Shown here: in pieces, positions 1 to 8,554 of the stretch
Layout: each line of letters begins with the position of its first letter
Position numbering within the stretch: the first letter of the stretch is position 1
Assembly: GCA_963822615.1 (NCBI GenBank)
Contig: CAWGIM010000025.1
Coordinates: 21,341-85,340 of the forward strand
Source: Trebonia sp963822615
GTDB lineage: Bacteria; Actinomycetota; Actinomycetes; Streptosporangiales; Streptosporangiaceae
DNA length: 64,000 nucleotides
Reading direction: 5' to 3'
Program-made: the position numbers and the translations under genes
Notes under the pieces: model-generated
Database searches by the model: none
What the model saw: the letters and a program-made list of their open reading frames with translations, nothing else
What the model was told of the DNA's origin: nothing

Positions 1-52
1 AGCCGTCGGCCCAGGCGCCGTGGACGAGGACGATGTTCGGCGTGGATGCCAT
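1..52 (-). CDS. Alpha/beta hydrolase, N-terminal fragment
   Basis: Only the first 17 codons lie in the window; the gene runs off the left edge. The start ATG is at 52-50, preceded by a purine-rich GAGGGGAAG stretch. The encoded start (ASTPNIVLVHGAWADG) matches the first beta strand and oxyanion-hole loop (VLVHGAWADGS) of small alpha/beta-fold hydrolases common in actinobacteria. It follows the metallo-beta-lactamase-fold gene on the same strand after about 70 bp, so the two may be cotranscribed and controlled by the divergent TetR gene. The enzyme class is inferred from this short motif only. Confidence 0.6.
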   Translation of the reverse strand, partial: MASTPNIVLVHGAWADG

Positions 53-122
53 ATTCGGGTGCTTCCCCTCTTCGTTCTTTCGGTCGGCGCGCAACACTGC
101 GCTGGTCCCTGGACCCTGCCGG

Positions 123-980
123 TCAGGCGCGCTTTTCGACGGCCGTGCGGGCGGAGTGCCAGAGGGTTCTGGGGTTATCGCGGTCTCCGTGCAGACTGAG
201 CATCGCCGTGACGATCGAGGCGGCGGTGTCCTGCTCGTTGACGATGCGGCTGAAGTCGCGCAGGTACTGCTGGCTGGCGCCGATGCTGCCTGGCAGGTCG
301 GGCGCTCCGACACGCTTGTGCCCGGCGACGACCAGCCGCGGCTCCAGCGCGGCGACGGCATCCAGGCTGGCGATCCACGCCTCGCGGCTGGACTGGTCGG
401 TTTCGGCGGTCATCATGTGCACGCCGTTGTAGACAACGTCACCGCCGATGACCGCCCCCGCCGACGGGACGTGCAGCACGGTGGAGTGCTCGGTGTCGCC
501 CTGCCCGACTGACACCGCCCGCAGGACCTGACCTTCGAGTTCGAGCTCGGGGCCCGCCATGGCCTCGGGCAGCAGCGGGGTCGCGGGCAGCTCGCCCGGG
601 AAGATGGCCTGCCAGTAGCCGGCCAGGCCGGGGTCCGTGGCCTCGAACCGCGCGCGGGCGGCCACCTCCGCGGTCGCTAGCCCGCGGGCCTCGGGGAAGT
701 GCTCCCGCAGCCGGGCCAGGCCGATCCAGTGATCTGAGTGACCGTGGGTGACGTAAACCGCGGTGACGCGCTTGCCGGAGCGGCGCACCCACTGGGCCAG
801 CGCGTCAACCTGGTCCAGGGTGATCAGCGTGTCCACCAGGATGGCGTCCCGCTGACCGGCGATCAGGGTGCTGCTCATCGGCGACCACATCGGCTCATCG
901 CCGGGAGCCTGACCGGGAGCTCCCGCGAACGGGCGCATGGGCGCCACGTACACGTCAACGGTCAGCGCGGATGTTCGCAT
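123..980 (-). CDS. MBL-fold metallo-hydrolase
   Basis: 285 residues. The metal-binding signature THGHSDH is at residues 78-84, and later GGDVVYNGVH and VAGHKR segments fit the remaining metal ligands of the metallo-beta-lactamase fold. There is no signal peptide, so it is probably a cytosolic hydrolase of a thioester, lactone or similar small substrate; the substrate cannot be read from sequence. The ATG at 980 has a good ribosome site (CAGGAG) five bases upstream. It is divergent from a TetR-type regulator about 120 bp away with a dyad between them, which suggests local repression. Confidence 0.85.
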   Translation of the reverse strand: MRTSALTVDVYVAPMRPFAGAPGQAPGDEPMWSPMSSTLIAGQRDAILVDTLITLDQVDALAQWVRRSGKRVTAVYVTHGHSDHWIGLARLREHFPEARGLATAEVAARARFEATDPGLAGYWQAIFPGELPATPLLPEAMAGPELELEGQVLRAVSVGQGDTEHSTVLHVPSAGAVIGGDVVYNGVHMMTAETDQSSREAWIASLDAVAALEPRLVVAGHKRVGAPDLPGSIGASQQYLRDFSRIVNEQDTAASIVTAMLSLHGDRDNPRTLWHSARTAVEKRA

Positions 981-1023
981 GTATCTCCTGACGACAGCCG
1001 GGATCGGTCCACGACGATTTCGA

Positions 1024-1041
1024 TTATGCTATGCACCATAA
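1024..1041. promoter_or_regulatory. Candidate TetR operator dyad
   Basis: The divergent intergenic region between the MBL-fold gene and the TetR gene holds TTATG-N8-CATAA, an 18-bp AT-rich dyad in otherwise GC-rich DNA. TetR-family repressors usually bind such a palindrome between themselves and their target. The assignment is inferred from position and symmetry. Confidence 0.45.
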
Positions 1042-1103
1042 CATATCCAAGGTCGAGCGCTGCGCGGTCACCTGCCAGGGTCCGCATCGGGGAAGATGGA
1101 CGC

Positions 1104-1652
1104 ATGACTGAAGGCGTGCGCGGTGCCATGATCGCGGCGGCGCGGCGACTGCTGGCCGAGCGCGGCCTCGAGGGCATGGCCACCCGCGAGGTACTGGCTC
1201 GCACGGGAGCGCCGCGCGGCTCCGTGTACCATCACTTCCCCCGGGGCCGGGTCCAGCTAATCGAGGAGGCGGTCGACTTCGCCCGGGAACAGATGGACGA
1301 GTGGATCGGCGCTATCCAGGCGCAGACCCCGGCCGAGGTCGTCACCGGCTACCTGGGCATCTGGAAGCGGATCCTGGTCGCCACCGACTTCCAGGCCGGC
1401 TGCTCGATCGCCGGCGTGATCACCGGCACGTCCGAGGCGGGCCTGCTTGACCGCTCGGCCGACGCGTACGCGGCCTCCAGCCACGCCCTGGCCGCGCGGC
1501 TGCGCACGGTGGGAGTGCCCGCGGACGAGGCCGCGGAGCAGGCCGCCCTGCTGGTCATCGCGGCCGAGGGAGCCGTCATCATCGCCCGGGCCCAGCGCAG
1601 CACCGCGCCCTTGTCCCTGGTCGTCAGGCATTTCACCGGAACCCCGGGGTAA
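1104..1652 (+). CDS. TetR/AcrR family transcriptional regulator
   Basis: 182 residues from the ATG at 1104. The N-terminal helix-turn-helix runs from about residue 26 to 47 (MATREVLARTGAPRGSVYHHF), a classic TetR signature ending in the SVYHHF recognition helix. The C-terminal ligand domain contains a GCSIAGVITG segment like that of the LmrA/YxaF-type TetR regulators. The reading frame stays open upstream, but the earlier codons lie across the divergent promoter, so 1104 is preferred; GGGGAAG lies upstream. It probably represses the divergent MBL-fold/alpha-beta hydrolase genes and itself. Confidence 0.85.
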   Translation: MTEGVRGAMIAAARRLLAERGLEGMATREVLARTGAPRGSVYHHFPRGRVQLIEEAVDFAREQMDEWIGAIQAQTPAEVVTGYLGIWKRILVATDFQAGCSIAGVITGTSEAGLLDRSADAYAASSHALAARLRTVGVPADEAAEQAALLVIAAEGAVIIARAQRSTAPLSLVVRHFTGTPG

Positions 1653-1755
1653 CCGCGCCGCCAGGCCGGCCTTGTGCTGCGGCGCCACCAGCGGACCTAA
1701 TACGCTTGGGGTTGCTAATCATGACAACGAGCGCACATGCCCGAGGAGCGGCTCA

Positions 1756-2577
1756 GTGACCGGACATGACCACCCGGACGAGCAAGCGGCGCAAGACCGA
1801 TGGATCGCGCTCGGCATCCGCACCGACATCCCGCACCCGGCCCGGGTCTACGACTACATGCTGGGCGGCAAGGACAACTTCGCCGCCGACCGGGAGATGG
1901 CCGAGGTCGGGCTCAGGCACATGCCGGAGATGCGGGTCTCCTCGCAGGAGAACCGCAACTTCCTGGTGCGGGCGGTCCGGTTCCTGCGCGACGCGGGTAT
2001 CCGCCAGTTCCTCGACATCGGCACCGGGCTGCCGACCAGCCCCAACACGCACGAGGTGGCCCGCGAGGACAGCCCGGAGGCCCGGGTCGCCTACGTCGAC
2101 AACGACCCGGTGGTGTTCCGGCACGCGCAGGCCCGGATGGCCGAGGACCCGAACACCGTCGTGATCCCGGCTGACCTGCGCGACGTGGACGACGTGCTCG
2201 CCCAGGCCGGGAAGCTGCTCGACTTCAGCCAGCCGGTGGGACTGCTGCTGGTCGCGGTGCTGCACAACATCAAGGACGCCGACGACCCGGCGGGCATCGC
2301 CGCCCGGTACCTGGCCGCGCTCGCGCCGGGCAGCTACGTGGTGATCTCGCACTCGACCGACGAGTTCGCCCCCGAGCGGACGCACGCCGCGTCGGCCGCC
2401 GCGACGGAGCGCGGGGCTACCTGGCTTCCCCGGCCCAAGGAGGAGATCGCGCGCATGTTCATCGGCCGCGAACTGGTCGAGCCCGGGCTGGTGCTCGTCT
2501 CGCGCTGGCGGCCGGACGCGGAGCCCGGTCCCGACGCCGACGCGGCCTGGACCTACTGCGGCGTGGCGCCGGTCTGA
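1756..2577 (+). CDS. PF04672-type (DUF574) SAM-dependent methyltransferase
   Basis: 273 residues from the GTG at 1756, which has GAGGAG about seven bases upstream. Family hallmarks are PARVYDYMLGGKDNF (residues 28-42), the SAM-binding loop DIGTG (87-91) followed by NTHEVA, and VDNDPVV for the acidic residue that binds the ribose. This actinobacterial family is usually present in many copies per genome; its substrates are mostly unknown. A second paralogue lies at 28760-29653. The 3' end overlaps the end of the convergent acyl-CoA ligase gene by 25 bp. Confidence 0.88.
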   Translation: MTGHDHPDEQAAQDRWIALGIRTDIPHPARVYDYMLGGKDNFAADREMAEVGLRHMPEMRVSSQENRNFLVRAVRFLRDAGIRQFLDIGTGLPTSPNTHEVAREDSPEARVAYVDNDPVVFRHAQARMAEDPNTVVIPADLRDVDDVLAQAGKLLDFSQPVGLLLVAVLHNIKDADDPAGIAARYLAALAPGSYVVISHSTDEFAPERTHAASAAATERGATWLPRPKEEIARMFIGRELVEPGLVLVSRWRPDAEPGPDADAAWTYCGVAPV

Positions 2578-4070
2578 GGCGGCGCGGCCGGGCGCGTGTA
2601 GCGGTGCTTGGCACCGGGCGGGAAGTACTCGAGATCCCCGGCCGGGCGCAGCTCCACCACCGGAAGCTGGGCGGCGTCCGGGACGTAGTGCGCGAACTCG
2701 CTGTTGAGGCGGCGCAGCTCAGCCCGGATCGCGTCGGCCAGCTCGGCTGCCCGCCCGGCCGACGCGGCCTGCCCGGCGGCGAGCTCGACCACGACCCGCA
2801 GCTCGCGGTCCCGGTCGGCCGTCTCCGCGGTGGACAGCACGAACTTGCCGGTCACCCAGTCGCTGACGCCGGGGCGTTCCAGCGCGACGGTCACGTTCTC
2901 CGGGTAGACGTTGGCGCCGAAGTAGGAAACGGTGAACAGCGACCGGCCGAAGACGTACACGAACGGCAGCCGGGGCGCCCCGCCCTGCGTGCCCGCCTCG
3001 GCCAGCGGGTCATGCCCGTGCCGCGAGCAGAACGCCAGCATCTCGTCGTAGCTGACCAGGCCGCCCTCGTCGGCGATGTGGTAGCGCACCAGCGGGGTGG
3101 CGCCGTCGCTGCTGAACAGCAGCGTCGGGCCGCTGGCCTGGAAGTAGCGCGCCACCGGGTCGTACTGGACGAGCGTCGGCAGGCGCGCCTGGCCGACCAG
3201 CTCGCGCAGCGCGTCCGGGCGGCTGGCCAGGAACCGGCGGACGGACACGCTCAGCGGCGTCTCGGTGCCGAGCACGCCGGCGTCCGCCGTCCCGTACAGC
3301 GACGCGGAGTCGGCCAGCGGTGCCGTCAGCCCGGCCCGCCGGCCGACCAGGTCGCGCCACTCCTCGCTGAACACCTCGCCCGCCAGGGCGAGCTTGACCC
3401 GGAAGGCCGGCCAGTCAATCCCCTGGGCCAGGCCCGCGTCCACCACGTTCTTCACGAACGGCGGGTACCCGGCCAGCACCACCTGGTCGAACAGCGGCCC
3501 GAGCTCACGGACGACCCGCAGGATCTCGGCCATGTCGTTGCCCGGGGTGACCACCGTGACCGGGTAGCCCTTGGCCGCCAGGTGCCGGCAGGCGGCGGTG
3601 GTGTACATGCCGCCCACCCAGCTCCCGAGCGCGAAGCAGATCACCGCGAGGGTACTGCGGCCGGCCGCCCCGAACCCGTCGCGGAATACCTGCTCGAAGC
3701 GGGACGCGACCGCCCGCTCGTCCAGCACCGACCGGGGCCACACGGTCGGGGTGCCGGAAGAGCCGGAGGACACCGCGACCATGTCGCAGCGGTCGAGGCG
3801 GCCGTCCCGGCACAGCTCGGGCAGCGGGTACCGCCGGTGGTAGGTGTCCTTGGTGAGCAGCGGCAGCCGGTCGAAGTCGGCGGGCGACCGGACCGTGCCC
3901 GGGTCGACGCCGGCCGAGCTGAGGAACTTGGCGTAGGCCGGAACGGAGCGGGCCGCGTCGTGGAACAACTCCAGCGCCGCCGCGGCCGCCGGGCCGGCCG
4001 ACTGGGCCGGCCCGCCCGCGTAGAACTCGCTCATCCCCCGCAGGGTCCGCTCACCTCGTGCCTGGTCCAC
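2553..4070 (-). CDS. Phenylacetate-CoA ligase-like AMP-binding enzyme
   Basis: 505 residues from the GTG at 4070; an ATG at 4034 (MSEFYAGG) is an alternative start and neither has a strong ribosome site. The phosphate-binding loop VSSGSSGTPT (about residues 100-109) and the later SLYGTADAG and LVRYHIADEG segments are typical of the PaaK-type adenylate-forming family, which activates aryl or acyl acids to CoA thioesters. There is no adjacent ring-cleavage or biosynthetic set, so the substrate is open. The membrane-protein gene at 4081-4824 lies only 10 bp upstream on the same strand, suggesting an operon. Confidence 0.82.
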   Translation of the reverse strand: MDQARGERTLRGMSEFYAGGPAQSAGPAAAAALELFHDAARSVPAYAKFLSSAGVDPGTVRSPADFDRLPLLTKDTYHRRYPLPELCRDGRLDRCDMVAVSSGSSGTPTVWPRSVLDERAVASRFEQVFRDGFGAAGRSTLAVICFALGSWVGGMYTTAACRHLAAKGYPVTVVTPGNDMAEILRVVRELGPLFDQVVLAGYPPFVKNVVDAGLAQGIDWPAFRVKLALAGEVFSEEWRDLVGRRAGLTAPLADSASLYGTADAGVLGTETPLSVSVRRFLASRPDALRELVGQARLPTLVQYDPVARYFQASGPTLLFSSDGATPLVRYHIADEGGLVSYDEMLAFCSRHGHDPLAEAGTQGGAPRLPFVYVFGRSLFTVSYFGANVYPENVTVALERPGVSDWVTGKFVLSTAETADRDRELRVVVELAAGQAASAGRAAELADAIRAELRRLNSEFAHYVPDAAQLPVVELRPAGDLEYFPPGAKHRYTRPAAPPQTGATPQ

Positions 4071-4080
4071 GGGGGGCAGC

Positions 4081-4824
4081 CTACCGAGACCGGGCGGCCC
4101 GGGACCGCCGCGCTAGCCGAATGGCCGCCAGGTAGAGCATCAAGCCGCCGAGCACGACCCAGAAGCCGCCGAAGACCAGGTCCCTGACGGCACCACCCGG
4201 GCCGCCCACCGGCCCGTCGTTGGACCCCCAGCCCCAGACTTCGAGCCGGGTCTGGATGGGGCGGCCCAGTGGGACCTGGACCGGCCAGGTCGCCGTGGTC
4301 CGGCGGGGGCCGGCCGTCACGAAGCCGTCGGTTACCGTATGGCAGCCCTTGTCGCATTCCTGGCTGTACGAGACCGGGGTGAACGTGGCCCGCTGACCCG
4401 CCCCGGCCAGGTAGGCGATCCCGTCGACGGGCAGCGGCAGCATGCCGACTGCGAGCCCCGCCCCGGCCAGCACGATGATCCACAATGCCCACCCTGGCAG
4501 CGCACGCTGGCTGCGGGAGCTGGCGGCCGGCTTGCTCCGGGCGGCGCCGCGCGGGTCGGCGCGGCGCTGCTGGAGCGCGAGCCCTTCGCCCAGGCACAGC
4601 ATCCCGGCGACGAACGTGGCCATCACCAGCAGCGCGCCGGCCGAGACGCCGATCCCGGCGCCTAACGAGTCCGGGTCGGGGAACTGGGTGAAGAAGACGG
4701 CAAATGCCCCGATCGCGCCCGCGAGGCAGCAGGCCATGATCCAGGCCCAGCGCCGGCGCCCGCGGAGCAACCGGGCGATTTCTGGATCATCAGGCGCGAC
4801 ATTGTTGGAACCGGTCGCTTTCAC
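4081..4824 (-). CDS. Hypothetical membrane protein, about four TM segments
   Basis: 247 residues. Hydrophobic segments lie near residues 27-46, 55-77, 108-128 and 212-232. The extracytoplasmic part between the third and fourth contains two cysteines (QECDKGCHTV) that could form a disulfide, and the layout resembles DUF3592-like proteins. No catalytic motif is visible. It is the first gene of a likely two-gene unit with the acyl-CoA ligase downstream. Confidence 0.7.
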   Translation of the reverse strand: MKATGSNNVAPDDPEIARLLRGRRRWAWIMACCLAGAIGAFAVFFTQFPDPDSLGAGIGVSAGALLVMATFVAGMLCLGEGLALQQRRADPRGAARSKPAASSRSQRALPGWALWIIVLAGAGLAVGMLPLPVDGIAYLAGAGQRATFTPVSYSQECDKGCHTVTDGFVTAGPRRTTATWPVQVPLGRPIQTRLEVWGWGSNDGPVGGPGGAVRDLVFGGFWVVLGGLMLYLAAIRLARRSRAARSR

Positions 4825-4870
4825 GATGCCAGCATAAGCTCCGGGACCGCCAGAAACCGGGTCATGGCGG

Positions 4871-5599
4871 TCACTGGCCCAGCATCGCCCGCAGGGTCCG
4901 CGCGTTGCGGACCGCGTTCGCCGCCCCGTCGTTGTTGAAGTAGACGTACACGTCGCGCCCGCCCTGCTCCCACTCGCGGACCCGGTCCGCCCACCAGCGC
5001 AGGTCGTGGTCGGAGTAGGAGCCCGCGTACAGGTGCTGGTGGTCCGGGCCGTGCAGCCGGGCGTAGACGAAGTCGGTGGTCGCGCGCAGCACGCACGGCA
5101 GCCCGGCCCCGCTCATCACGCAGTAGGCCGCCTGGTGGGCGGCGAGCAGCGCGTAGACGTCGGGGCAGTCCCAGCTCGGGTGCCGGAACTCCACCGCGAC
5201 CCGCAGCCAGGGCGGTACCCGCGCCAGGAAGTAGCCCAGCCGGGCGTCGTCGCGGGCCTGGGCGGGCGGTAGCTGGACCAGCAGCACCGCCCGGCGGCTG
5301 CCAAGCTCGTGCCAGCCGGCCGCGATCCGCTCCAGCCAGGCCTCCGGCCCGTACAGCTTGCGCCCGTGGGTCAGCCCGCGCGGCGCCTTGACCGAGAGCC
5401 GGAAGCCGTCGGGCAGGCGGCGGCGCCAGCGGGCGAACGACGCGGGCCCCGGCCAGCGGTAGAAGCTGCTGTTCAGCTCGGCGGTGGCGAAGGCCTGCGC
5501 GTACCGGGCGAGCCGGTCGCGGGCGGGCAGGCCGGGCGGGTAGAGCTCAGGCTGCCAGTGATCGTAGCTCCAGCCCGACGTGCCGACCCAGGCCGCCAC
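4871..5599 (-). CDS. DUF72 family protein (YecE-like TIM barrel)
   Basis: 242 residues from the GTG at 5599. The N-terminal WVGTSGWSYDHW, the ELNSSFYRWP segment, VEFRHPSW and YVYFNNDGAANAVRNA at the end are all signatures of DUF72, a TIM-barrel family of unknown function. The open frame continues upstream, but that part overlaps the GNAT gene. The GTG sits one base after the GNAT stop codon, which indicates translational coupling and decides the start. Confidence 0.85.
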   Translation of the reverse strand: MAAWVGTSGWSYDHWQPELYPPGLPARDRLARYAQAFATAELNSSFYRWPGPASFARWRRRLPDGFRLSVKAPRGLTHGRKLYGPEAWLERIAAGWHELGSRRAVLLVQLPPAQARDDARLGYFLARVPPWLRVAVEFRHPSWDCPDVYALLAAHQAAYCVMSGAGLPCVLRATTDFVYARLHGPDHQHLYAGSYSDHDLRWWADRVREWEQGGRDVYVYFNNDGAANAVRNARTLRAMLGQ

Positions 5600-5600
5600 G

Positions 5601-6356
5601 TCACAGCACTTCCGAGGCCGGGGCTTCCGAGACGGGAGCCCCGGGAACCTGGGCTCGCGGGACCTGGACGGCGGTGAACAGGGTCGCCTGGCGGTGCCTG
5701 AAGCCCAGCCGCTGGTACAGCCCGATCGCCGGGTTGGTGGCCACCGCGTGCAGGAACGGCTGGTCACCGCGGGCCCGGATCACCGCCCCGACCGCCCGGA
5801 TCAGCCTGCTGGCGAACCCGTGGCCGCGCCACGCCGCATCGGTGCAGACCGCGCTGATCTCGGACCAGCCGTCCGGGTGCATCCGCTCCCCCGCCATCGC
5901 GACCAGCTCGCCGTCGCGCCGGATGCCCAGGTAGGAGCCGAGCTCGCAGGTGCGCGGCAGGAACGGGCCGGGCTCGGTCCGCGCGGTCAGGGCCAGCATC
6001 TCGGGGACGTCGGCCCGGCCGAGCGGCACCGCCTCGGGGTCGGCCGCGACCGCGAGCCCCTCGCCGGTCAGCTGCACGCCCTCGGCGGCCATGGTCACCG
6101 TCCAGTCCCCGGGCGGCGCGGCCCGGACGCCGGCCAGCACCAGCAGGCCGCCCGGCCCGGCCAGCGCGGCCGCGTCCGCCCAGTCGCCCTCGCCCGGCTC
6201 GTCCGGCAGCGCCAGGAACGGGGACACGTCGACCGGGTAGCGCCGGGCACCGCCGCGCCGCTCCGCGAACCGGGCGTGCGGCCCGGTCAATGAGGAGAAC
6301 ACCGGGTTGTCGAGCGGATGCGGCACGGGCGGCGCCCCTTCGTTGTCGGTACTCAA
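5601..6356 (-). CDS. GNAT family N-acetyltransferase
   Basis: 251 residues. The C-terminal half carries the acetyl-CoA binding region (VCTDAAWRGHGFASRLIRAVG, shortened here to its RGHGFASRL core) and the following NPAIGLYQRLGFRHR beta-bulge/helix of FR47-like acetyltransferases. The N-terminal half is a poorly conserved domain as in other actinobacterial GNAT proteins. It is translationally coupled to the DUF72 gene directly downstream. Substrate unknown. Confidence 0.82.
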   Translation of the reverse strand: MSTDNEGAPPVPHPLDNPVFSSLTGPHARFAERRGGARRYPVDVSPFLALPDEPGEGDWADAAALAGPGGLLVLAGVRAAPPGDWTVTMAAEGVQLTGEGLAVAADPEAVPLGRADVPEMLALTARTEPGPFLPRTCELGSYLGIRRDGELVAMAGERMHPDGWSEISAVCTDAAWRGHGFASRLIRAVGAVIRARGDQPFLHAVATNPAIGLYQRLGFRHRQATLFTAVQVPRAQVPGAPVSEAPASEVL

Positions 6357-6417
6357 AGCTCAGATTGTAGTTTTTGTCGCTCGGAATACTGCGCCCGGCC
6401 GGAGTGCTAGCGCCATT

Positions 6418-7245
6418 ATGAGCGCCCTAGACCTGCAGGCAGCAAGCGATTTCGCAACCGACTGGGCCCGGTGGCACCAGCAGCACCAGGACAGGCTCGC
6501 GGCACCGGACGGATTCCTGGCCATCACCAGCATCAACTGGCTGAGTGAGGAGCCGACCCGCTTCGCGGACGCGCCCGGGGCGTGGTCGGCCGACGACTCG
6601 GGCGTCACCGTGCAGCTCGGGGCGGGCGAGGAGCTCGAGCTGAAGGGAGCCCGCGTCACCGGGCGGCACAGCTTCGGGCGCATCCCGGAGCGCGGCGGGG
6701 TGTTCCCGGCCGACGCCGACGGCGTGTACGAGGTCGCCCGGCGCGGCGGGAACGACATCCTGCGACCGCGCCACCCCGACGCGCCGCTGCGGGCGGCGTT
6801 CCGCGGCACCCCGGCCTACGCCCCCGACCCGCGCTGGGCGGTCCCGGGCCGCTACCGCCCCTTCGACCAGCCGGCCGACGTCACCGTCGGCTCGGTCGTC
6901 GAGGGGCTGCAGCACGTCTACGCGGCGCCCGGCGTGGTCGAGTTCGAGATCGACCGGCAGCCGTTCACGCTGACCGCGTTCAACGGCTACACCCCGGGCG
7001 GCCTGTCCATCCTGTTCACCGACGCGACCAGCGGCGTCACCACCTACGCGGCCAACCGCTCGCTTCAGGTCGGCGCGCCGGGCGCGGACGGCAGCGTGCT
7101 CCTCGACTTCAACCGGGCCGCCAACCTGCCGTGCGCCTACACCGCGTTCGCGACCTGCCCGCTCCCGCCGGCCGGGAACCGGCTGCCGGTCGCGGTCGAA
7201 GCCGGCGAGCAGATCCCCTACGAGGCGCGGCCCGGGCGCGCGTAG
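6418..7245 (+). CDS. DUF1684 domain-containing protein
   Basis: 275 residues from the ATG at 6418. The sequence SINWLSEEPTRFADAPGAWSAD near the N terminus and YRPFDQP, YTPGGLSILFTDATSG and FNRAANLPCAYTAFATCPLPP toward the end are characteristic of DUF1684, a beta-rich protein family with no assigned activity. Length fits the family (about 270). No signal peptide. Its 3' end faces the DinB gene, with a hairpin between them. Confidence 0.85.
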   Translation: MSALDLQAASDFATDWARWHQQHQDRLAAPDGFLAITSINWLSEEPTRFADAPGAWSADDSGVTVQLGAGEELELKGARVTGRHSFGRIPERGGVFPADADGVYEVARRGGNDILRPRHPDAPLRAAFRGTPAYAPDPRWAVPGRYRPFDQPADVTVGSVVEGLQHVYAAPGVVEFEIDRQPFTLTAFNGYTPGGLSILFTDATSGVTTYAANRSLQVGAPGADGSVLLDFNRAANLPCAYTAFATCPLPPAGNRLPVAVEAGEQIPYEARPGRA

Positions 7246-7258
7246 CGGGGCGGCAGTC

Positions 7259-7310
7259 AGCCGCACCCGTTCGGGAGAAAAGACTTGAGATCAGCCGAAC
7301 GGGTGCGGCT
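7259..7310. terminator. Bidirectional hairpin between convergent genes; copy of a dispersed palindrome
   Basis: A perfect 16-bp inverted repeat (arms 7259-7274 and 7295-7310, core CCGCACCCGTTCGG) with a 20-nt loop sits between the stop codons of DUF1684 and DinB genes. Its position fits a bidirectional terminator, although there is no U-tract. The same 14-mer core recurs at 26829-26842 and 50095-50108. Confidence 0.6.
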
Positions 7311-7338
7311 TACTCGTCCCCGGCCGGCGCGCCCGGCA

Positions 7339-7863
7339 CTAGCCGGCCGACGAGCGCAGGATGATGCCGTGCGCGTAGGTCGCCTGCCCCACGTGCATCA
7401 TGTCGTCGTTCAGGACCGACACCAGCCGCACGCCCAGCGTCACCGGCGGCGTCCAGCGCGCGTCCACCACCCGGCCCAGGTCGTCGTCGGTCACCGCGGC
7501 GACCAGCCGCGCCGTCTGGGCGTAGGTCTCCTCGTGGTAGCCGGCCAGCAGCTCAGCCGACGCGGTGGCGGCGGCTACCGACCCCACCTGAGCGGTGCTG
7601 TGCCCGTAGCCGGTCTCCATCGTGTTCTCCGGCAGCCCGAACCGCTTCGCCCAGCCGCCGGACGACCAGGCCTGCACGGCGCCGAACGCCTTCGCCACGT
7701 GGTCGTCCTGCACCCGGGTCAGGTGCCACACCAGCCAGCTAACGGGATTGGCTTCCGGGTCGATCCGGTAGGCGAGCTGGTCCGGGGTGAGCCCGGTCAG
7801 CACGTCGGCGACGGTTTCCCTGATCCGGCCGAACCCGTCGAGGAGCAACTCCGCGCTTGTCAC
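7339..7863 (-). CDS. DinB family / mycothiol transferase-like protein
   Basis: 174 residues. WLVWHLTRVQDDH in the first third and LNDDMMHVGQATYAHG near the end supply the three histidines that bind the metal in DinB-like four-helix bundles (DUF664 group). In actinobacteria this family commonly uses mycothiol as thiol cofactor in transfer or isomerisation reactions. The specific substrate cannot be deduced. It is transcribed in the same direction as the cupin gene at 7948-8424, with an 84-bp gap. Confidence 0.82.
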   Translation of the reverse strand: MTSAELLLDGFGRIRETVADVLTGLTPDQLAYRIDPEANPVSWLVWHLTRVQDDHVAKAFGAVQAWSSGGWAKRFGLPENTMETGYGHSTAQVGSVAAATASAELLAGYHEETYAQTARLVAAVTDDDLGRVVDARWTPPVTLGVRLVSVLNDDMMHVGQATYAHGIILRSSAG

Positions 7864-7947
7864 GACCCCTGTCTACCGCACCGGCGACCCGGTAATCCCG
7901 GCGATCAGGGGACAAGCACGATGCGGCCGGACACCTCGCCCCCCGGC

Positions 7948-8424
7948 TTACTTGTGGACCCAGCCGACGTCGTACCAGATGGTGTCGCCGCCGCCGGTGA
8001 CGTGCTGCGGCCAGGTCTCGATGTAGGTGACGCCCTCGGGACCCGCGGTCATCGTGTAGGGCGTGCCGGGGTGGCTGAGGAAGAACTGGCCGGGCCCGAC
8101 GACGACCGTCTCCGGGTTGTCCAGGCTGCCGTACTCGATGCTGTAGGTCCCCTGGAAGATGAAGATCATCTCTTTGGTGGTGTGGTGATGGCGCGGGACC
8201 ACGAAGTTGGGCCGCACCTTCAGCGGGCTGCGGTTGAACGCGCCCACGTCCATCGACTCCAGGCTCACCCACATGGCGTCCTTGAACGTCGCCACGAAGT
8301 CGGCCGGCGAGTCGTACAGCTTCCGGCCGTCGTGCCAGTAGTAGCACTCGCTGTACTGCTGCTGTTCCGTCTCCATCGGCTCCCACACGCTGGGGTCGAG
8401 GAGGCTGTCAAAGTGCATGCCCAT
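7948..8424 (-). CDS. Cupin domain protein (copy A of divergent pair)
   Basis: 158 residues. The cupin motif 1 region is VPRHHHTTKEMIFIFQG and motif 2 is HPGTPYTMTAGPEG, so a small beta-barrel metal-binding protein is expected. The C-terminal half is clearly related to the divergently transcribed gene at 8555-9010: both end in MTAGPEGV(T/S)YIETWP followed by a TxWxxxGW tail. The two start codons are 131 bp apart. The ligands are likely histidines plus a glutamate; function is unknown. Confidence 0.82.
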   Translation of the reverse strand: MGMHFDSLLDPSVWEPMETEQQQYSECYYWHDGRKLYDSPADFVATFKDAMWVSLESMDVGAFNRSPLKVRPNFVVPRHHHTTKEMIFIFQGTYSIEYGSLDNPETVVVGPGQFFLSHPGTPYTMTAGPEGVTYIETWPQHVTGGGDTIWYDVGWVHK

Positions 8425-8554
8425 AGCTGCAAGCTAACTCGTCTGCCCGCCCGGCGAACTAGGCCCGTCTCGTTGAATGGGATGCGCGGCGGCCTGTCCC
8501 ACCTGCCGGAACCGGCCCGGCCCGGTCCCGGGCGGCCCGTGTCAGAGTGGGGAA

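Noticed and set aside
2604..4187. Long open frame antisense to the acyl-CoA ligase gene
   Set aside because: Arg/Gly/Ala-rich translation without any motif; a side effect of high GC third positions opposite a real gene.
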